Shown piece by piece: positions 1 through 6,421 of a DNA stretch of 14,564 nt; within the stretch, counting starts at the first letter, position 1; each line of letters begins with the position of its first letter. The position numbers and the translations under genes are program-made. A model generated the notes under the pieces. The model was not told where the DNA came from. It saw only the letters and a list, made by a program, of their open reading frames with translations, and did not search any database. This stretch comes from Actinomycetes bacterium (lineage in GTDB: Bacteria; Actinomycetota; Acidimicrobiia; Acidimicrobiales; Palsa-688): contig JAJZYO010000011.1 of assembly GCA_021798075.1 (NCBI GenBank), positions 1-14,564 of the forward strand. The letters are read 5' to 3'.

Positions 1-73
1 GCGCGACCTGGGACTTGACAGCGTCGTCTTCCAGGCTGGCGTCGAAGATGACCATGACTTCATAGGGCCGCAC
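1..73 (-). CDS. rpsF: 30S ribosomal protein bS6, N-terminal fragment (runs off left edge)
   Basis: Only the first 24 codons are inside the window. Read leftwards from a GTG at 73-71 they give VRPYEVMVIFDASLEDD followed by AVKSQVA, which matches the bS6 N-terminus (MRxYExMVIFDxxLE). bS6 binds 16S rRNA together with bS18 in the platform of the small ribosomal subunit. The start is supported by a good ribosome binding site, AGGTGA at 86-81, seven bases before the GTG. In most bacteria rpsF heads an operon with ssb, rpsR and rplI; those genes would lie beyond the left edge and cannot be seen. The leader (74-170) holds consecutive inverted repeats. Family assignment is firm despite the short length; the gene is cut by the window, not broken. 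Confidence 0.9.
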   Translation of the reverse strand, partial: MRPYEVMVIFDASLEDDAVKSQVA

Positions 74-101
74 CAGCGGCTCACCTACCTTTCCCTGTGG
101 G

Positions 102-160
102 CTGGGTAGCCCGGCCTGGCCGGCTTACCCAGGCTCCGGACCACCCGGAGCAGGGCCTGC
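102..160 (-). promoter_or_regulatory. Hairpin-rich leader upstream of rpsF
   Basis: Three inverted repeats follow one another between the panB stop and the rpsF start. At 102-132 an imperfect 15-bp stem (one mismatch, one G-T) is centred on base 117. At 133-139/145-151 a perfect 7-bp stem has a 5-base loop. At 150-154/156-160 there is a 5-bp GC-rich repeat. No T-run follows on the minus strand, so a standard intrinsic terminator for panB is not favoured. Known biology: rpsF mRNA leaders in several bacterial groups carry an S6:S18 binding structure. Whether this is such an element is inference. Confidence 0.4.
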
Positions 161-174
161 AGATTGTCGCTGCC

Positions 175-180
175 ATGGTA
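175..180 (-). promoter_or_regulatory. Candidate -10 element for rpsF
   Basis: On the minus strand TACCAT fits the loose actinobacterial -10 pattern TANNNT. Transcription would begin near base 168, just before the hairpins at 102-160, giving a leader of about 95 bases. No clear -35 hexamer was seen at the usual spacing, and the pattern is weak enough to arise by chance. Confidence 0.2.
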
Positions 181-243
181 GCTGACGCCTGCGATCGTTG
201 CATCAGCTTCATTGTGGCAGGAGGGTGTGACGCTGGGCTTTGT

Positions 244-1062
244 TCAGGCGCTGTAAGTCTCGGTGGGTGATGGGAAGCGGCGCCCACGGACGTCATCGGC
301 CCAGCTGGTGAGGGCGCTGGCCGCGATGTCGTCCAGTTGGGCGTAGCGGCGCGCGAAGCGCGGCGTACGCGGTCCTCCGAAGCCGACCACGTCGTGGAAG
401 ACGAGCACCTGGCCGTCGCATGCCGGCCCGGCACCGATCCCGAAGGTCGGGACGGGGATGGCTTGCGTTATGTCGGCGGCGACTGTGCCGGGCACGCCCT
501 CAAGCACTATCGCGAAGCAGCCCGCGTCAGCGAGGGCTATCGCCTCCTCCAGCAGGGACTTCGCTTGGTCGGGCTGTCGAGCTTGGACGCGGAACCCGCC
601 CATCGCATGCACAGATTGCGGGGTGAGACCTAGGTGACCCATGACCGGCACTTCGGCGTCGAGGATCGCCCGGATGACGGGCAGGCGTTTGGCGCCGCCC
701 TCAAGTTTGACCGCCGTCGCCCCGGCGCGAACGAGGCGAGCCGCATTGTGGACAGCGTCGCTTGTGCCTGTGTGGTAGCTGGTCCAGGGCATGTCAGCAA
801 CGATCAACTGTCCTGGCGCTGAGCGGGCGACGGCGCCAGTGTGGCGTGCGATGTCGTCGACAGTTACGGCCAGGGTGTCATCGAAGCCGAGCACGACCAT
901 GCCGAGGGAGTCACCAACCAGGACCAGATCGACCCCAGCCGCGGCGGCGGCCCGCGCGCTCGGGGCATCGTAAGCCGTCACCATGACAAGAGGTTGAGGG
1001 CCGCCCTTGCGAGCCCTTATACCGGGGACACGCGCCGGGAGCCGGTTGCCAATTGTGGACAT
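244..1062 (-). CDS. panB: 3-methyl-2-oxobutanoate hydroxymethyltransferase (ketopantoate hydroxymethyltransferase)
   Basis: PanB transfers a hydroxymethyl group from 5,10-methylenetetrahydrofolate to 2-oxoisovalerate, giving ketopantoate, the first committed step to pantothenate and coenzyme A. The 272-residue protein has the usual length for this cytoplasmic (beta/alpha)8 enzyme. Visible family motifs are VTAYDAPSA (28-36), LVGDSLGM with the metal-ligand Asp51 (49-55), DMPW with the second metal Asp90, AVKLEGG with Lys119 and Glu121, LEGVP with the catalytic-base equivalent Glu188, and FGIGAG (207-212). The ATG at 1062-1060 was chosen because AGGAGGTG lies six bases upstream (1076-1069). An in-frame ATG at 1116 would add 18 unconserved residues. 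It follows ino1 on the same strand after 189 bases that contain a tandem array. No other pantothenate gene is in the window. Confidence 0.96.
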   Translation of the reverse strand: MSTIGNRLPARVPGIRARKGGPQPLVMVTAYDAPSARAAAAAGVDLVLVGDSLGMVVLGFDDTLAVTVDDIARHTGAVARSAPGQLIVADMPWTSYHTGTSDAVHNAARLVRAGATAVKLEGGAKRLPVIRAILDAEVPVMGHLGLTPQSVHAMGGFRVQARQPDQAKSLLEEAIALADAGCFAIVLEGVPGTVAADITQAIPVPTFGIGAGPACDGQVLVFHDVVGFGGPRTPRFARRYAQLDDIAASALTSWADDVRGRRFPSPTETYSA

Positions 1063-1068
1063 GGGGCA

Positions 1069-1076
1069 CACCTCCT
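1069..1076 (-). promoter_or_regulatory. Strong ribosome binding site of panB
   Basis: On the minus strand AGGAGGTG stands six bases before the ATG at 1062. It decides the panB start against the upstream in-frame ATG at 1116. Confidence 0.85.
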
Positions 1077-1116
1077 GGGGTCCGGTGCCATCTGGGCTCC
1101 CGGCCACGTGACCCAT

Positions 1117-1122
1117 GTTATA
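1117..1122 (-). promoter_or_regulatory. Candidate -10 element for panB
   Basis: TATAAC on the minus strand matches five of six bases of TATAAT and would place transcription start near 1110, about 48 bases before the panB ATG. A -35 region at normal spacing (about 1140-1145) would fall inside the tandem array and does not resemble TTGACA. panB could instead be read through from ino1. Confidence 0.25.
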
Positions 1123-1135
1123 GCGGTGCTTCCAT

Positions 1136-1267
1136 GACTGGGCTGGCTACGACTGGGCTGGCTACGACTGGGCTGGCTACGACTGGGCTGGCTACGACTG
1201 GGCTGGCTACGACTGGGCTGGCTACGACTGGGCTGGCTACGACTGGGCTGGCTACGACTGGGCTGGC
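1136..1267. repeat. Perfect 15-bp tandem array, 8.8 copies
   Basis: The unit GACTGGGCTGGCTAC (plus strand) is repeated eight times without a change from 1136 to 1255, followed by a 12-base partial copy at 1256-1267. It lies between ino1 and panB. The ino1 stop codon TAG (1254-1252) and its last four codons (PAQS) are made of repeat sequence. Because the unit is 15 bp, each frame reads a fixed 5-residue repeat. The ino1 frame meets a TAG in every unit, while the other minus-strand frame and one plus-strand frame stay open (SPVVA and TTGLA repeats). There are no spacers, so it is not CRISPR. Lack of divergence suggests recent expansion. Confidence 0.97.
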
Positions 1268-2331
1268 CCTCCGGCGAAGTCTTCTACCATCTCGCGCGCT
1301 TCGCCGTCGCGGTACTGGACAGGGGGTGACTTCATGAAGTAGGCAGACGGGCCGGTCAAGGGGCCGCCTATGCCGCGATCTTGTGCGATCTTGATGCAGC
1401 GCAGAGCGTCGATCACGACCCCGGCAGAATTGGGTGAATCCCAAACCTCGAGCTTCAATTCGATGTTCACAGGCACATCGCCAAAATTCCTGCCCTCAAT
1501 ACGTATGTATGCCCATTTCCTGTCATCGAGCCAAGGCACGTGGTCGGACGGCCCCACGTGCACGTCGTGAGGGGATATCCCCCCCTCAACCTGGCTGGTA
1601 ACTGACCTTGTCTTGGATATCTTCTTTGACTCGAGGCGGTCGCGCTCGAGCATGTTTTTGAAGTCCATATTGCCGCCGAAGTTCAACTGGTAGGTGTGGT
1701 CGATCACGAGGCCCCGGTCTTCGAACAACCGCGCGAGTACCCTGTGGGCTATCGTGGAGCCGAGTTGGCTCTTTATGTCGTCACCTATAATAGGCACGCC
1801 AGCGTCTAGGAATTTCTTCGCCCAGACGGCGTCGCTCGCGATGAATACTGGTATGGCGTTTACGAAACCGACGCCGGCATCGATGCTCGCCTGCGCGTAG
1901 TACTTTTGTGCTTCCTCGGAACCAACCGGGAGGTACGAGACGAGCACGTCGGCGCGGGAATGTCGAAGCACTTCGGCCACCTTGACTGGAGGAGCCGGAG
2001 ATTCGGTGGCCACCTCCCGATAGTACTTGCCGAAGCCATCGAAGGTCGGCCCACGCAGCACCTCCACGCCTAGTGGGGCGACCTCAGCAAACCTGACGGT
2101 GTTGTTTTGCCCTGCCCAGATCGCCTTGGCTAGGTCTTCACCAACCTTCGCGGCATCGACGTCAAACGCGGCAACTATTTCGATGTCGCCCACGTGGTAA
2201 CCGCCGAGGTCGACGTGCATCAAACCCGGCACACGCTCGATGGTGCTCATGTCTTTGTAGTACTCGAGGCCTTGCACCAGAGCGCTGGCGCAATTGCCCA
2301 CGCCAGCGATTGCCAACCTGATCTTTCCCAT
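1252..2331 (-). CDS. ino1: Inositol-3-phosphate synthase (myo-inositol-1-phosphate synthase)
   Basis: This NAD-dependent cytoplasmic enzyme cyclises glucose 6-phosphate to inositol 3-phosphate, the source of inositol for phosphatidylinositol, mycothiol and related actinobacterial metabolites. The 359 residues are close to the actinobacterial form (about 367 in M. tuberculosis). Visible are the N-terminal NAD-binding turn AGVGNCAS (9-16), [12 protein letters not shown] (134-145), the GDDIKSQLG signature (183-191), NFGGNMDF (217-224) and SKKISKT (235-241). The ATG at 2331 has AGGAAGG six bases upstream (2344-2338); a TTG directly before it is a weaker choice. The last residues (PAQS) and the stop come from the tandem array. 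padR lies 116 bases upstream on the same strand, suggesting co-transcription or control. GC content looks lower than in neighbouring genes. Confidence 0.96.
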   Translation of the reverse strand: MGKIRLAIAGVGNCASALVQGLEYYKDMSTIERVPGLMHVDLGGYHVGDIEIVAAFDVDAAKVGEDLAKAIWAGQNNTVRFAEVAPLGVEVLRGPTFDGFGKYYREVATESPAPPVKVAEVLRHSRADVLVSYLPVGSEEAQKYYAQASIDAGVGFVNAIPVFIASDAVWAKKFLDAGVPIIGDDIKSQLGSTIAHRVLARLFEDRGLVIDHTYQLNFGGNMDFKNMLERDRLESKKISKTRSVTSQVEGGISPHDVHVGPSDHVPWLDDRKWAYIRIEGRNFGDVPVNIELKLEVWDSPNSAGVVIDALRCIKIAQDRGIGGPLTGPSAYFMKSPPVQYRDGEAREMVEDFAGGPAQS

Positions 2332-2450
2332 CAATTACCTTCCTCTTGTTCTACTGGTTTTTTGAGGACTCATCCAAATCCCGTTTTTCCTCCGGGGCGT
2401 GTCCATGGGCTGTTGCCGCGCGTGTTTTGAAGTGGAGGCAGAGGAATGCT

Positions 2451-3107
2451 TCACTTGCCGGCCGGCGCCAGGGTTTTTGGCGCGAGTCTTCGCCTCAGTT
2501 GAGAGGTGCTGGCCAGGGGGACCCCGAGCCCGATTGCCCCACCAACTTGGCCGGCAGGCCGGGAGGCGCCTTGCTCCTCCCTTATCAGGCGGTCGAGCCA
2601 CGCAAGGTCCCTCGACAAGCTGTCATGCTCGTGCTCGGCAAGGAGTTGTACGTAGCGGTCTCGGAGGGGTTGTTTGGCGCGCGTAGCAAGTTGAGAGAGC
2701 CGCTCGGCGACCAGCGCCCGGCGGCGTTGCAGGAGGCCTAACCGGCCATCGGTTGGCAGGTAGCGAGCAAAAGCCAGACGGACGCTAAAGGAGCGCTCGT
2801 CGCCTGTGGCACCAGGGCCGTCCGCGAGCAGTTGGTCGAAGAGGCGGACCCCCGACGTGGTGATCCTGTACACCTTGCGCCGCCGGCCTGCGACGGCGCC
2901 AGGCGCGGCACCAGATCGACCCGCAGTGTCCGAGGCAGGTGTCACAACCTCGACAGCGCCTGCGGTTTCGAGCTTTGCCAGGGCAGGGTACAAAGACCCG
3001 AACGACACGGCCGTCTCCATGCCGAGCAACGCGCTCAGCCGTTTCTTGAGTTCGTACCCGTGGAGGTCCTGGTCCTTTAGCAGCCCGAGTACTGCCAGTT
3101 CGAGCAC
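2451..3107 (-). CDS. PadR-family transcriptional regulator
   Basis: The 218-residue protein has the PadR winged-helix domain at residues 1-90: LAVLGLLKDQDLHGYELKKRL is followed by SFGSLYPALAKLETAGAVEV, then a wing lengthened by an Ala/Gly-rich insert before RRRKVYRITTSG. A charged helical C-terminal region (about 100-185) fits the PadR dimerisation domain. The last 30 residues are low-complexity. The start is a GTG at 3107 with AAGGTGA just upstream (3117-3111). PadR proteins usually repress their own gene and a neighbour. Here the palindrome at 3131-3142 lies between padR and the divergent DUF5318 gene. A PadR gene beside ino1 also occurs in M. tuberculosis as I recall (Rv0047c/Rv0046c). The ligand and target genes cannot be read from sequence. 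Confidence 0.9.
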   Translation of the reverse strand: MLELAVLGLLKDQDLHGYELKKRLSALLGMETAVSFGSLYPALAKLETAGAVEVVTPASDTAGRSGAAPGAVAGRRRKVYRITTSGVRLFDQLLADGPGATGDERSFSVRLAFARYLPTDGRLGLLQRRRALVAERLSQLATRAKQPLRDRYVQLLAEHEHDSLSRDLAWLDRLIREEQGASRPAGQVGGAIGLGVPLASTSQLRRRLAPKTLAPAGK

Positions 3108-3130
3108 GCTTCACCTTATCGCGCGCAAGG

Positions 3131-3142
3131 TCGATATATCGA
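3131..3142. promoter_or_regulatory. 12-bp perfect palindrome, candidate PadR operator
   Basis: TCGATATATCGA is a perfect palindrome in the divergent intergenic region, 24 bases upstream of the padR GTG. It is conspicuously AT-rich for its surroundings. PadR dimers bind short inverted repeats near their own promoters, so control of padR and possibly the DUF5318 gene is plausible. The match is by position and symmetry only. Confidence 0.5.
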
Positions 3143-3147
3143 AGCGT

Positions 3148-3153
3148 TAGGTT
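3148..3153 (+). promoter_or_regulatory. Candidate -10 element for the DUF5318 gene
   Basis: TAGGTT fits TANNNT and begins six bases after the palindrome at 3131-3142, so a bound repressor would cover the promoter. Transcription would start near 3160, leaving a leader of about 70 bases. The pattern carries little information. Confidence 0.2.
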
Positions 3154-3231
3154 GCGGCGCTCGGAAGAGCCGGTAGGCCACCGGACGCCAACGAGGCCGC
3201 CGCCGGTACTGTTGGGGGCTGTGATGGCTGT

Positions 3232-3645
3232 ATGGGTGTGAGGCCGGTCCTGAGGGCGGCGCATGCCGACCCGGCGTTGCAGGTACTGGGCAACGTCGAC
3301 TACCGCCTTGCCCGTAACGTCGTCGTAAACGAGTTCCGCAAAGGCCGGCTTTCGCGCCTCGACGTCTGCGACGCCCACCCCGAGCTGATCCGCGCCGCGA
3401 CTGGGGTAGGCGAGGAGTCGCGAGAGGACTGCCCCATCTGTGAGGACGTGAAGCTCAGGTTGGTGTCTTACGTCTTCGGGCAGAGGCTCCCCGCTGGGGG
3501 GCGTTGTGTTGCTTCCCAGCAGGATCTGGCGAAGCTGGCAAGCCGTGGCCGTAGCCTCTATTGCTATGTCGTAGAGGTGTGCCCCAACTGCGCCTGGAAC
3601 CACCTCACGCACGCTTATTCGCTGGTGGGCAAGTCCACCGACTGA
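3232..3645 (+). CDS. DUF5318 family protein, zinc-ribbon-like
   Basis: The 137-residue protein resembles the actinobacterial DUF5318 family (M. tuberculosis Rv0049 as I recall it). Shared features are VDYRLARN near the N-terminus, DVCDAHPELIRAA (44-56), CPIC (67-70) followed by LVSYVFG, and VVEVCPNCAWNHL (113-125). The two CxxC pairs (67/70 and 117/120) suggest a structural zinc site; this is inference. Its function is unknown. It is transcribed away from padR, and its last 31 bases overlap the 3' end of pcnA on the other strand. The start is uncertain: the ATG at 3232 has no good ribosome binding site, and a GTG at 3238 or TTG at 3277 are possible. The TTG form would begin close to where the mycobacterial protein begins. 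Confidence 0.85.
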   Translation: MGVRPVLRAAHADPALQVLGNVDYRLARNVVVNEFRKGRLSRLDVCDAHPELIRAATGVGEESREDCPICEDVKLRLVSYVFGQRLPAGGRCVASQQDLAKLASRGRSLYCYVVEVCPNCAWNHLTHAYSLVGKSTD

Positions 3646-5078
3646 GCTTGACCGGCCGGCCTGAGCGGTTGGGGGGTCGACTTGTGCGCCCCGGCCTCAG
3701 GCTCATTTTGGGCTGCCCACCACTCGTCGAGTAAGCGAAGAGCCTCGTCTCGCGAGTGTGGGCCCTCCTCAAGGCGGAGCTCCAGGAGGTGGGCGAGGGC
3801 CTGGCCTACGAGGCGGCCCGGTGCTATCCCGAGGTGTGCCATAACCTCGCGCCCGTCCAGGTCAGGACGGATTGCAGCGAGCTCCTCCCTGGCGCGAAGT
3901 TCGCTGAGGCGGGTTTCGAAGTCGTCCATGCGCACGGCGAGAGCCTTGGCCCTGGCGGGGTTGCGCGTGGTGCAGTCGGCGCGCGTGAGCTCGTTTAGCT
4001 CGTCAAGTAGGTCGCCGGCGTCGCGGACGTACCGGCGGACTGCGCTGTCTGTCCAGCCCATTGCGTAGGTATGGAAACGCATGTGAAGCTCGACGAGCTT
4101 CGTGACCTTCTCAATGTCTTCGACTGAATAGCGCAGCGCCCGCATCCTGTCGCGTGCCATACGTGCCCCGACGATCTCGTGATGGTGGAACGTAACGGTG
4201 CCCCCCGGCCCAAAAGAGCGCGTCTTTGGTTTGCCGATGTCATGGAACAATGCTGCTAGACGCACTATCCGGTCTGGTTTGGCCCGCTGGACGACGGCGA
4301 TCGTGTGGGCAAGCACGTCCTTGTGGCGATGGACAGGGTCCTGCTCGAGGGCGAGGGCAGGCAGCTCGGGGAGGAACTCGTCGGCAAGGCCGGTCTTCAC
4401 GAGGAACCAGAGGCCTGCTGACGGGTCGGGCACGACCAGGAGCTTGTCGAGCTCGTCTCGGACGCGCTCGTCCGAGACGATGTCCAAGCGGCTATGGAGC
4501 CTAGTCACAGTGCTAATGAGGTCCGGTCCTGGTGAAAGGTCGTAGCCAGCGATGAAACGGGCCGCGCGGAGCATCCTTAGCGGGTCTTCGGTGAACGACA
4601 CTTCGGGGGCCAGCGGCGTGCGCAACTTCTTGCTGGCTAGGTCGGCTACGCCGTCGAAGGGGTCAACCAGTCGAAGGTCCGGTAATGAGAGCGCCATGGC
4701 GTTGACAGTGAAGTCTCGCCGCGACAGGTCCTCTTCGAGGGCCGTCGAAAACTGGACTGCCGGCTTCCGGGACGAGGGGTCATAAGCCTCGGCACGGTGG
4801 GTGGTCACCTCGAAGCGGTGGTGGCCCCGCTGTGCGCCGATCGTACCGAAACGCTTCCCCTGGGCCCAGATCGAGTCGGCCCACCCGGAGAGGATCTGTT
4901 CTGTCAGATGAGGCAGGGCGTCAGTGGTGAAGTCAAGGTCGCTAGTCGGGTCGAGACGCCCAAGCACAGCGTCGCGGACCACCCCTCCGACGAGGTAGAG
5001 CCGCGCGCCTTTGGCCTGGAACAGCCGCGCGAGCTCGATCGCCGGCTCGAGTATCGGCTTCAGCCGCTCGGGTACCAC
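3615..5078 (-). CDS. pcnA: CCA tRNA nucleotidyltransferase (class II, with HD domain)
   Basis: The protein belongs to the polymerase-beta superfamily enzymes that add or repair the 3' CCA of tRNA. Visible from the proposed start are LYLVGGVVRD (27-36), the metal-binding SDLDF (Asp47, Asp49), RRDFTVNAMAL (120-130), LVDPFDGVADL and the FTEDPLRMLRAARF segment of the core. A C-terminal HD domain has LFHDIGKPKT (His279, Asp280). At 487 residues it fits actinobacterial homologues (M. tuberculosis Rv3907c is about 480). The GTG at 5078 was chosen because the family N-terminus begins just there. A TTG at 5180 would add 34 residues, most of them encoded by the 14-bp array, and lacks a ribosome binding site. 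The GTG has no clear ribosome binding site either, but TAGGCT eight bases upstream could give a leaderless mRNA. Confidence 0.93.
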   Translation of the reverse strand: MVPERLKPILEPAIELARLFQAKGARLYLVGGVVRDAVLGRLDPTSDLDFTTDALPHLTEQILSGWADSIWAQGKRFGTIGAQRGHHRFEVTTHRAEAYDPSSRKPAVQFSTALEEDLSRRDFTVNAMALSLPDLRLVDPFDGVADLASKKLRTPLAPEVSFTEDPLRMLRAARFIAGYDLSPGPDLISTVTRLHSRLDIVSDERVRDELDKLLVVPDPSAGLWFLVKTGLADEFLPELPALALEQDPVHRHKDVLAHTIAVVQRAKPDRIVRLAALFHDIGKPKTRSFGPGGTVTFHHHEIVGARMARDRMRALRYSVEDIEKVTKLVELHMRFHTYAMGWTDSAVRRYVRDAGDLLDELNELTRADCTTRNPARAKALAVRMDDFETRLSELRAREELAAIRPDLDGREVMAHLGIAPGRLVGQALAHLLELRLEEGPHSRDEALRLLDEWWAAQNEPEAGAHKSTPQPLRPAGQAQSVDLPTSE

Positions 5079-5086
5079 GACCGCCG

Positions 5087-5092
5087 AGCCTA
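5087..5092 (-). promoter_or_regulatory. Candidate -10 element for leaderless pcnA
   Basis: On the minus strand TAGGCT (TANNNT pattern) is followed by eight bases and the GTG at 5078, so transcription could start at or next to the start codon. The same arrangement, TAGCCT then eight bases then GTG, precedes the kinase gene at 12309. Confidence 0.3.
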
Positions 5093-5125
5093 TGGCCGGG
5101 GGCGCCCGGTTCGGCCCCAGAGTGC

Positions 5126-5181
5126 CGAGCCCAGCCGAACGAGCCCAGCCGAACGAGCCCAGCCGAACGAGCCCAGCCAAG
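5126..5181. repeat. 14-bp tandem array, four copies, upstream of pcnA
   Basis: The unit CGAGCCCAGCCGAA (plus strand) occurs at 5126, 5140 and 5154 without change and at 5168 with the last three bases altered (AAG). It lies between pilT and pcnA. A 14-bp unit shifts frame from copy to copy, so gain or loss of units would not keep an open frame, which argues that the array is non-coding. Its minus-strand form GGCTGGGCTCGTTC resembles the rotated unit GGCTGGCTACGACTG of the array at 1136-1267. Confidence 0.93.
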
Positions 5182-5220
5182 AGCTAGGAGCGCCGGTGGC
5201 AGGGCTGGACGGTGGCGGGG

Positions 5221-6309
5221 CTAGACGGCTGGGAGCAGGCCGGCCGTCTGGAGGGCGACCCGGAAGTCGTGAGGGTTGGTAGCCGCCTGGAGGGCGGCCC
5301 TGAGCGAGATCTCGCCAGCCTTGAAGAGGTTGAAGAGGCTCTGGTCGAAGGTGACCATACCGTGGAACTCACCGTCGGCGATGACGTCTTCGATCGTCTC
5401 CCCGCTCCCTCCCGACGGGTCGAGTATGCGGTCCGCAATGCGCCCTGTCATGACCATAGCCTCGACGGCGACGCAACGCCCGACGCCGTCGGCCCTCGCC
5501 ACTAGCCGCTGGCTGACGACACCACGGAGGACTGACGCCAAGCTTACCCTTGCCTGGCGCTGCTGGTGGGGCGGGAAAAAGTCGATTATGCGGTTGACCG
5601 TCTCGGTCGCGTTGGTCGTGTGGAGCGTCGAGAGCACGAGGTGGCCGGTCTCGCCGGCGGCCAGGGCGGCTTGGACGGTCTCAGGGTCGCGCATCTCGCC
5701 GATCAGGATCACGTCAGGGTCTTGGCGCAGGACGCGCCGCATCGCCTGCGACCAGTCCTTTGTGTCGGTGCCGATCTCGCGCTGGCTGATTATGGACATC
5801 TTGTCGCGATGGAGCACCTCGATCGGGTCTTCGATCGTAATTATGCACGCCGCGCGGCTGGTGTTGATGTGGTCGATCATGGCCGCGAGCGTGGTCGTTT
5901 TCCCCGAGCCCGTCGGCCCGGTTACCAGGACGAGCCCTCGCTGCTCCTCGGCCAGGCGCGTGACAACGGCTGGGAGGCCGAGGTCCGCGGCCGAAAGCGC
6001 GCTGGGTAGTACCCGGCGCAGCACGAGCCCGGGGGTCCCGCGTTGACGGAAGGCGTTGCATCGGAAGCGCCCGAGCCCGCTCATCGAAAGGGAGAAGTCG
6101 GCCTCGCCTGTCGCCTTGAACTCCTGGAGGCGCTCTGGGGGCACGACCAGCGCTACGAGCTCCTCGCACTCCTCCGGGCCAACGGGGGGGAACGGCGAGA
6201 CCCGGAGGTCCCCGTTGACGCGCACCCGCGGGGGCGACCCAACCTTTAGGTGCAGGTCGGATGCTCCTTGCTCCACGACGTGGCGAAGGATGGCGGGAAG
6301 GTCGATCAC
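5221..6309 (-). CDS. pilT: PilT-family twitching-motility type ATPase
   Basis: PilT-family hexameric ATPases drive type IV pilus retraction at the inner face of the membrane. The 362 residues include the N-terminal VVEQGASDLHLKVGSPPRVR (11-30), Walker A GPTGSGKT (131-138), the Asp box IITIEDPIE (156-164), Walker B DVILIGEMRD (199-208), and the His box GHLVLSTLHT (222-231). The canonical AIRNLIRE retraction motif is not present; the equivalent place reads GRIADRILDP (289-298) with a short Gly/Ser insert, as in the PilT-like subgroup of some Gram-positive and deep-branching bacteria. The GTG at 6309 begins VIDLPAILRHV, the usual PilT N-terminus, although no strong ribosome binding site is seen. 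The frame is open upstream to 6870, but that part overlaps the GNAT gene. No other pilus gene is in the window. Confidence 0.9.
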   Translation of the reverse strand: MIDLPAILRHVVEQGASDLHLKVGSPPRVRVNGDLRVSPFPPVGPEECEELVALVVPPERLQEFKATGEADFSLSMSGLGRFRCNAFRQRGTPGLVLRRVLPSALSAADLGLPAVVTRLAEEQRGLVLVTGPTGSGKTTTLAAMIDHINTSRAACIITIEDPIEVLHRDKMSIISQREIGTDTKDWSQAMRRVLRQDPDVILIGEMRDPETVQAALAAGETGHLVLSTLHTTNATETVNRIIDFFPPHQQRQARVSLASVLRGVVSQRLVARADGVGRCVAVEAMVMTGRIADRILDPSGGSGETIEDVIADGEFHGMVTFDQSLFNLFKAGEISLRAALQAATNPHDFRVALQTAGLLPAV

Positions 6310-6365
6310 TGATCGCGTATCGGCATGAGACAACCGCGCATGAGCATCTGGCGCGGCGGCCTTGT

Positions 6366-6371
6366 AGGCTA
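6366..6371 (-). promoter_or_regulatory. Candidate -10 element for pilT
   Basis: TAGCCT on the minus strand fits TANNNT and would give a leader of about 49 bases before the GTG at 6309. It sits in the divergent region between pilT and the GNAT gene (6310-6421), where nothing else stood out. Confidence 0.25.
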
Positions 6372-6421
6372 TGGCTCGCTGGCCTGCCAGTTGAGACCCA
6401 GATCTAATTCCTGAAGCCAAG

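Noticed and set aside
102..160. Hairpins as the intrinsic terminator of panB
   Set aside because: They lie more than 80 bases past the panB stop, and no T-rich tract follows on the minus strand. A leader role for rpsF fits the position better.
1136..1267. Array as CRISPR
   Set aside because: The 15-bp units are contiguous, with no unique spacers and no cas genes nearby.
1053..1337. Plus-strand open frame with TTGLA repeats as a pentapeptide-repeat protein gene
   Set aside because: It exists only because a 15-bp period keeps frames open. The flanks lie inside panB and ino1 on the other strand, and there is no ribosome binding site.
2785..3612. Long minus-strand open frame of 275 residues upstream of padR
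   Set aside because: It overlaps padR in another frame and DUF5318 antisense. Its composition (Arg/Ala/Gly-rich, no motifs) is that of a high-GC shadow frame.
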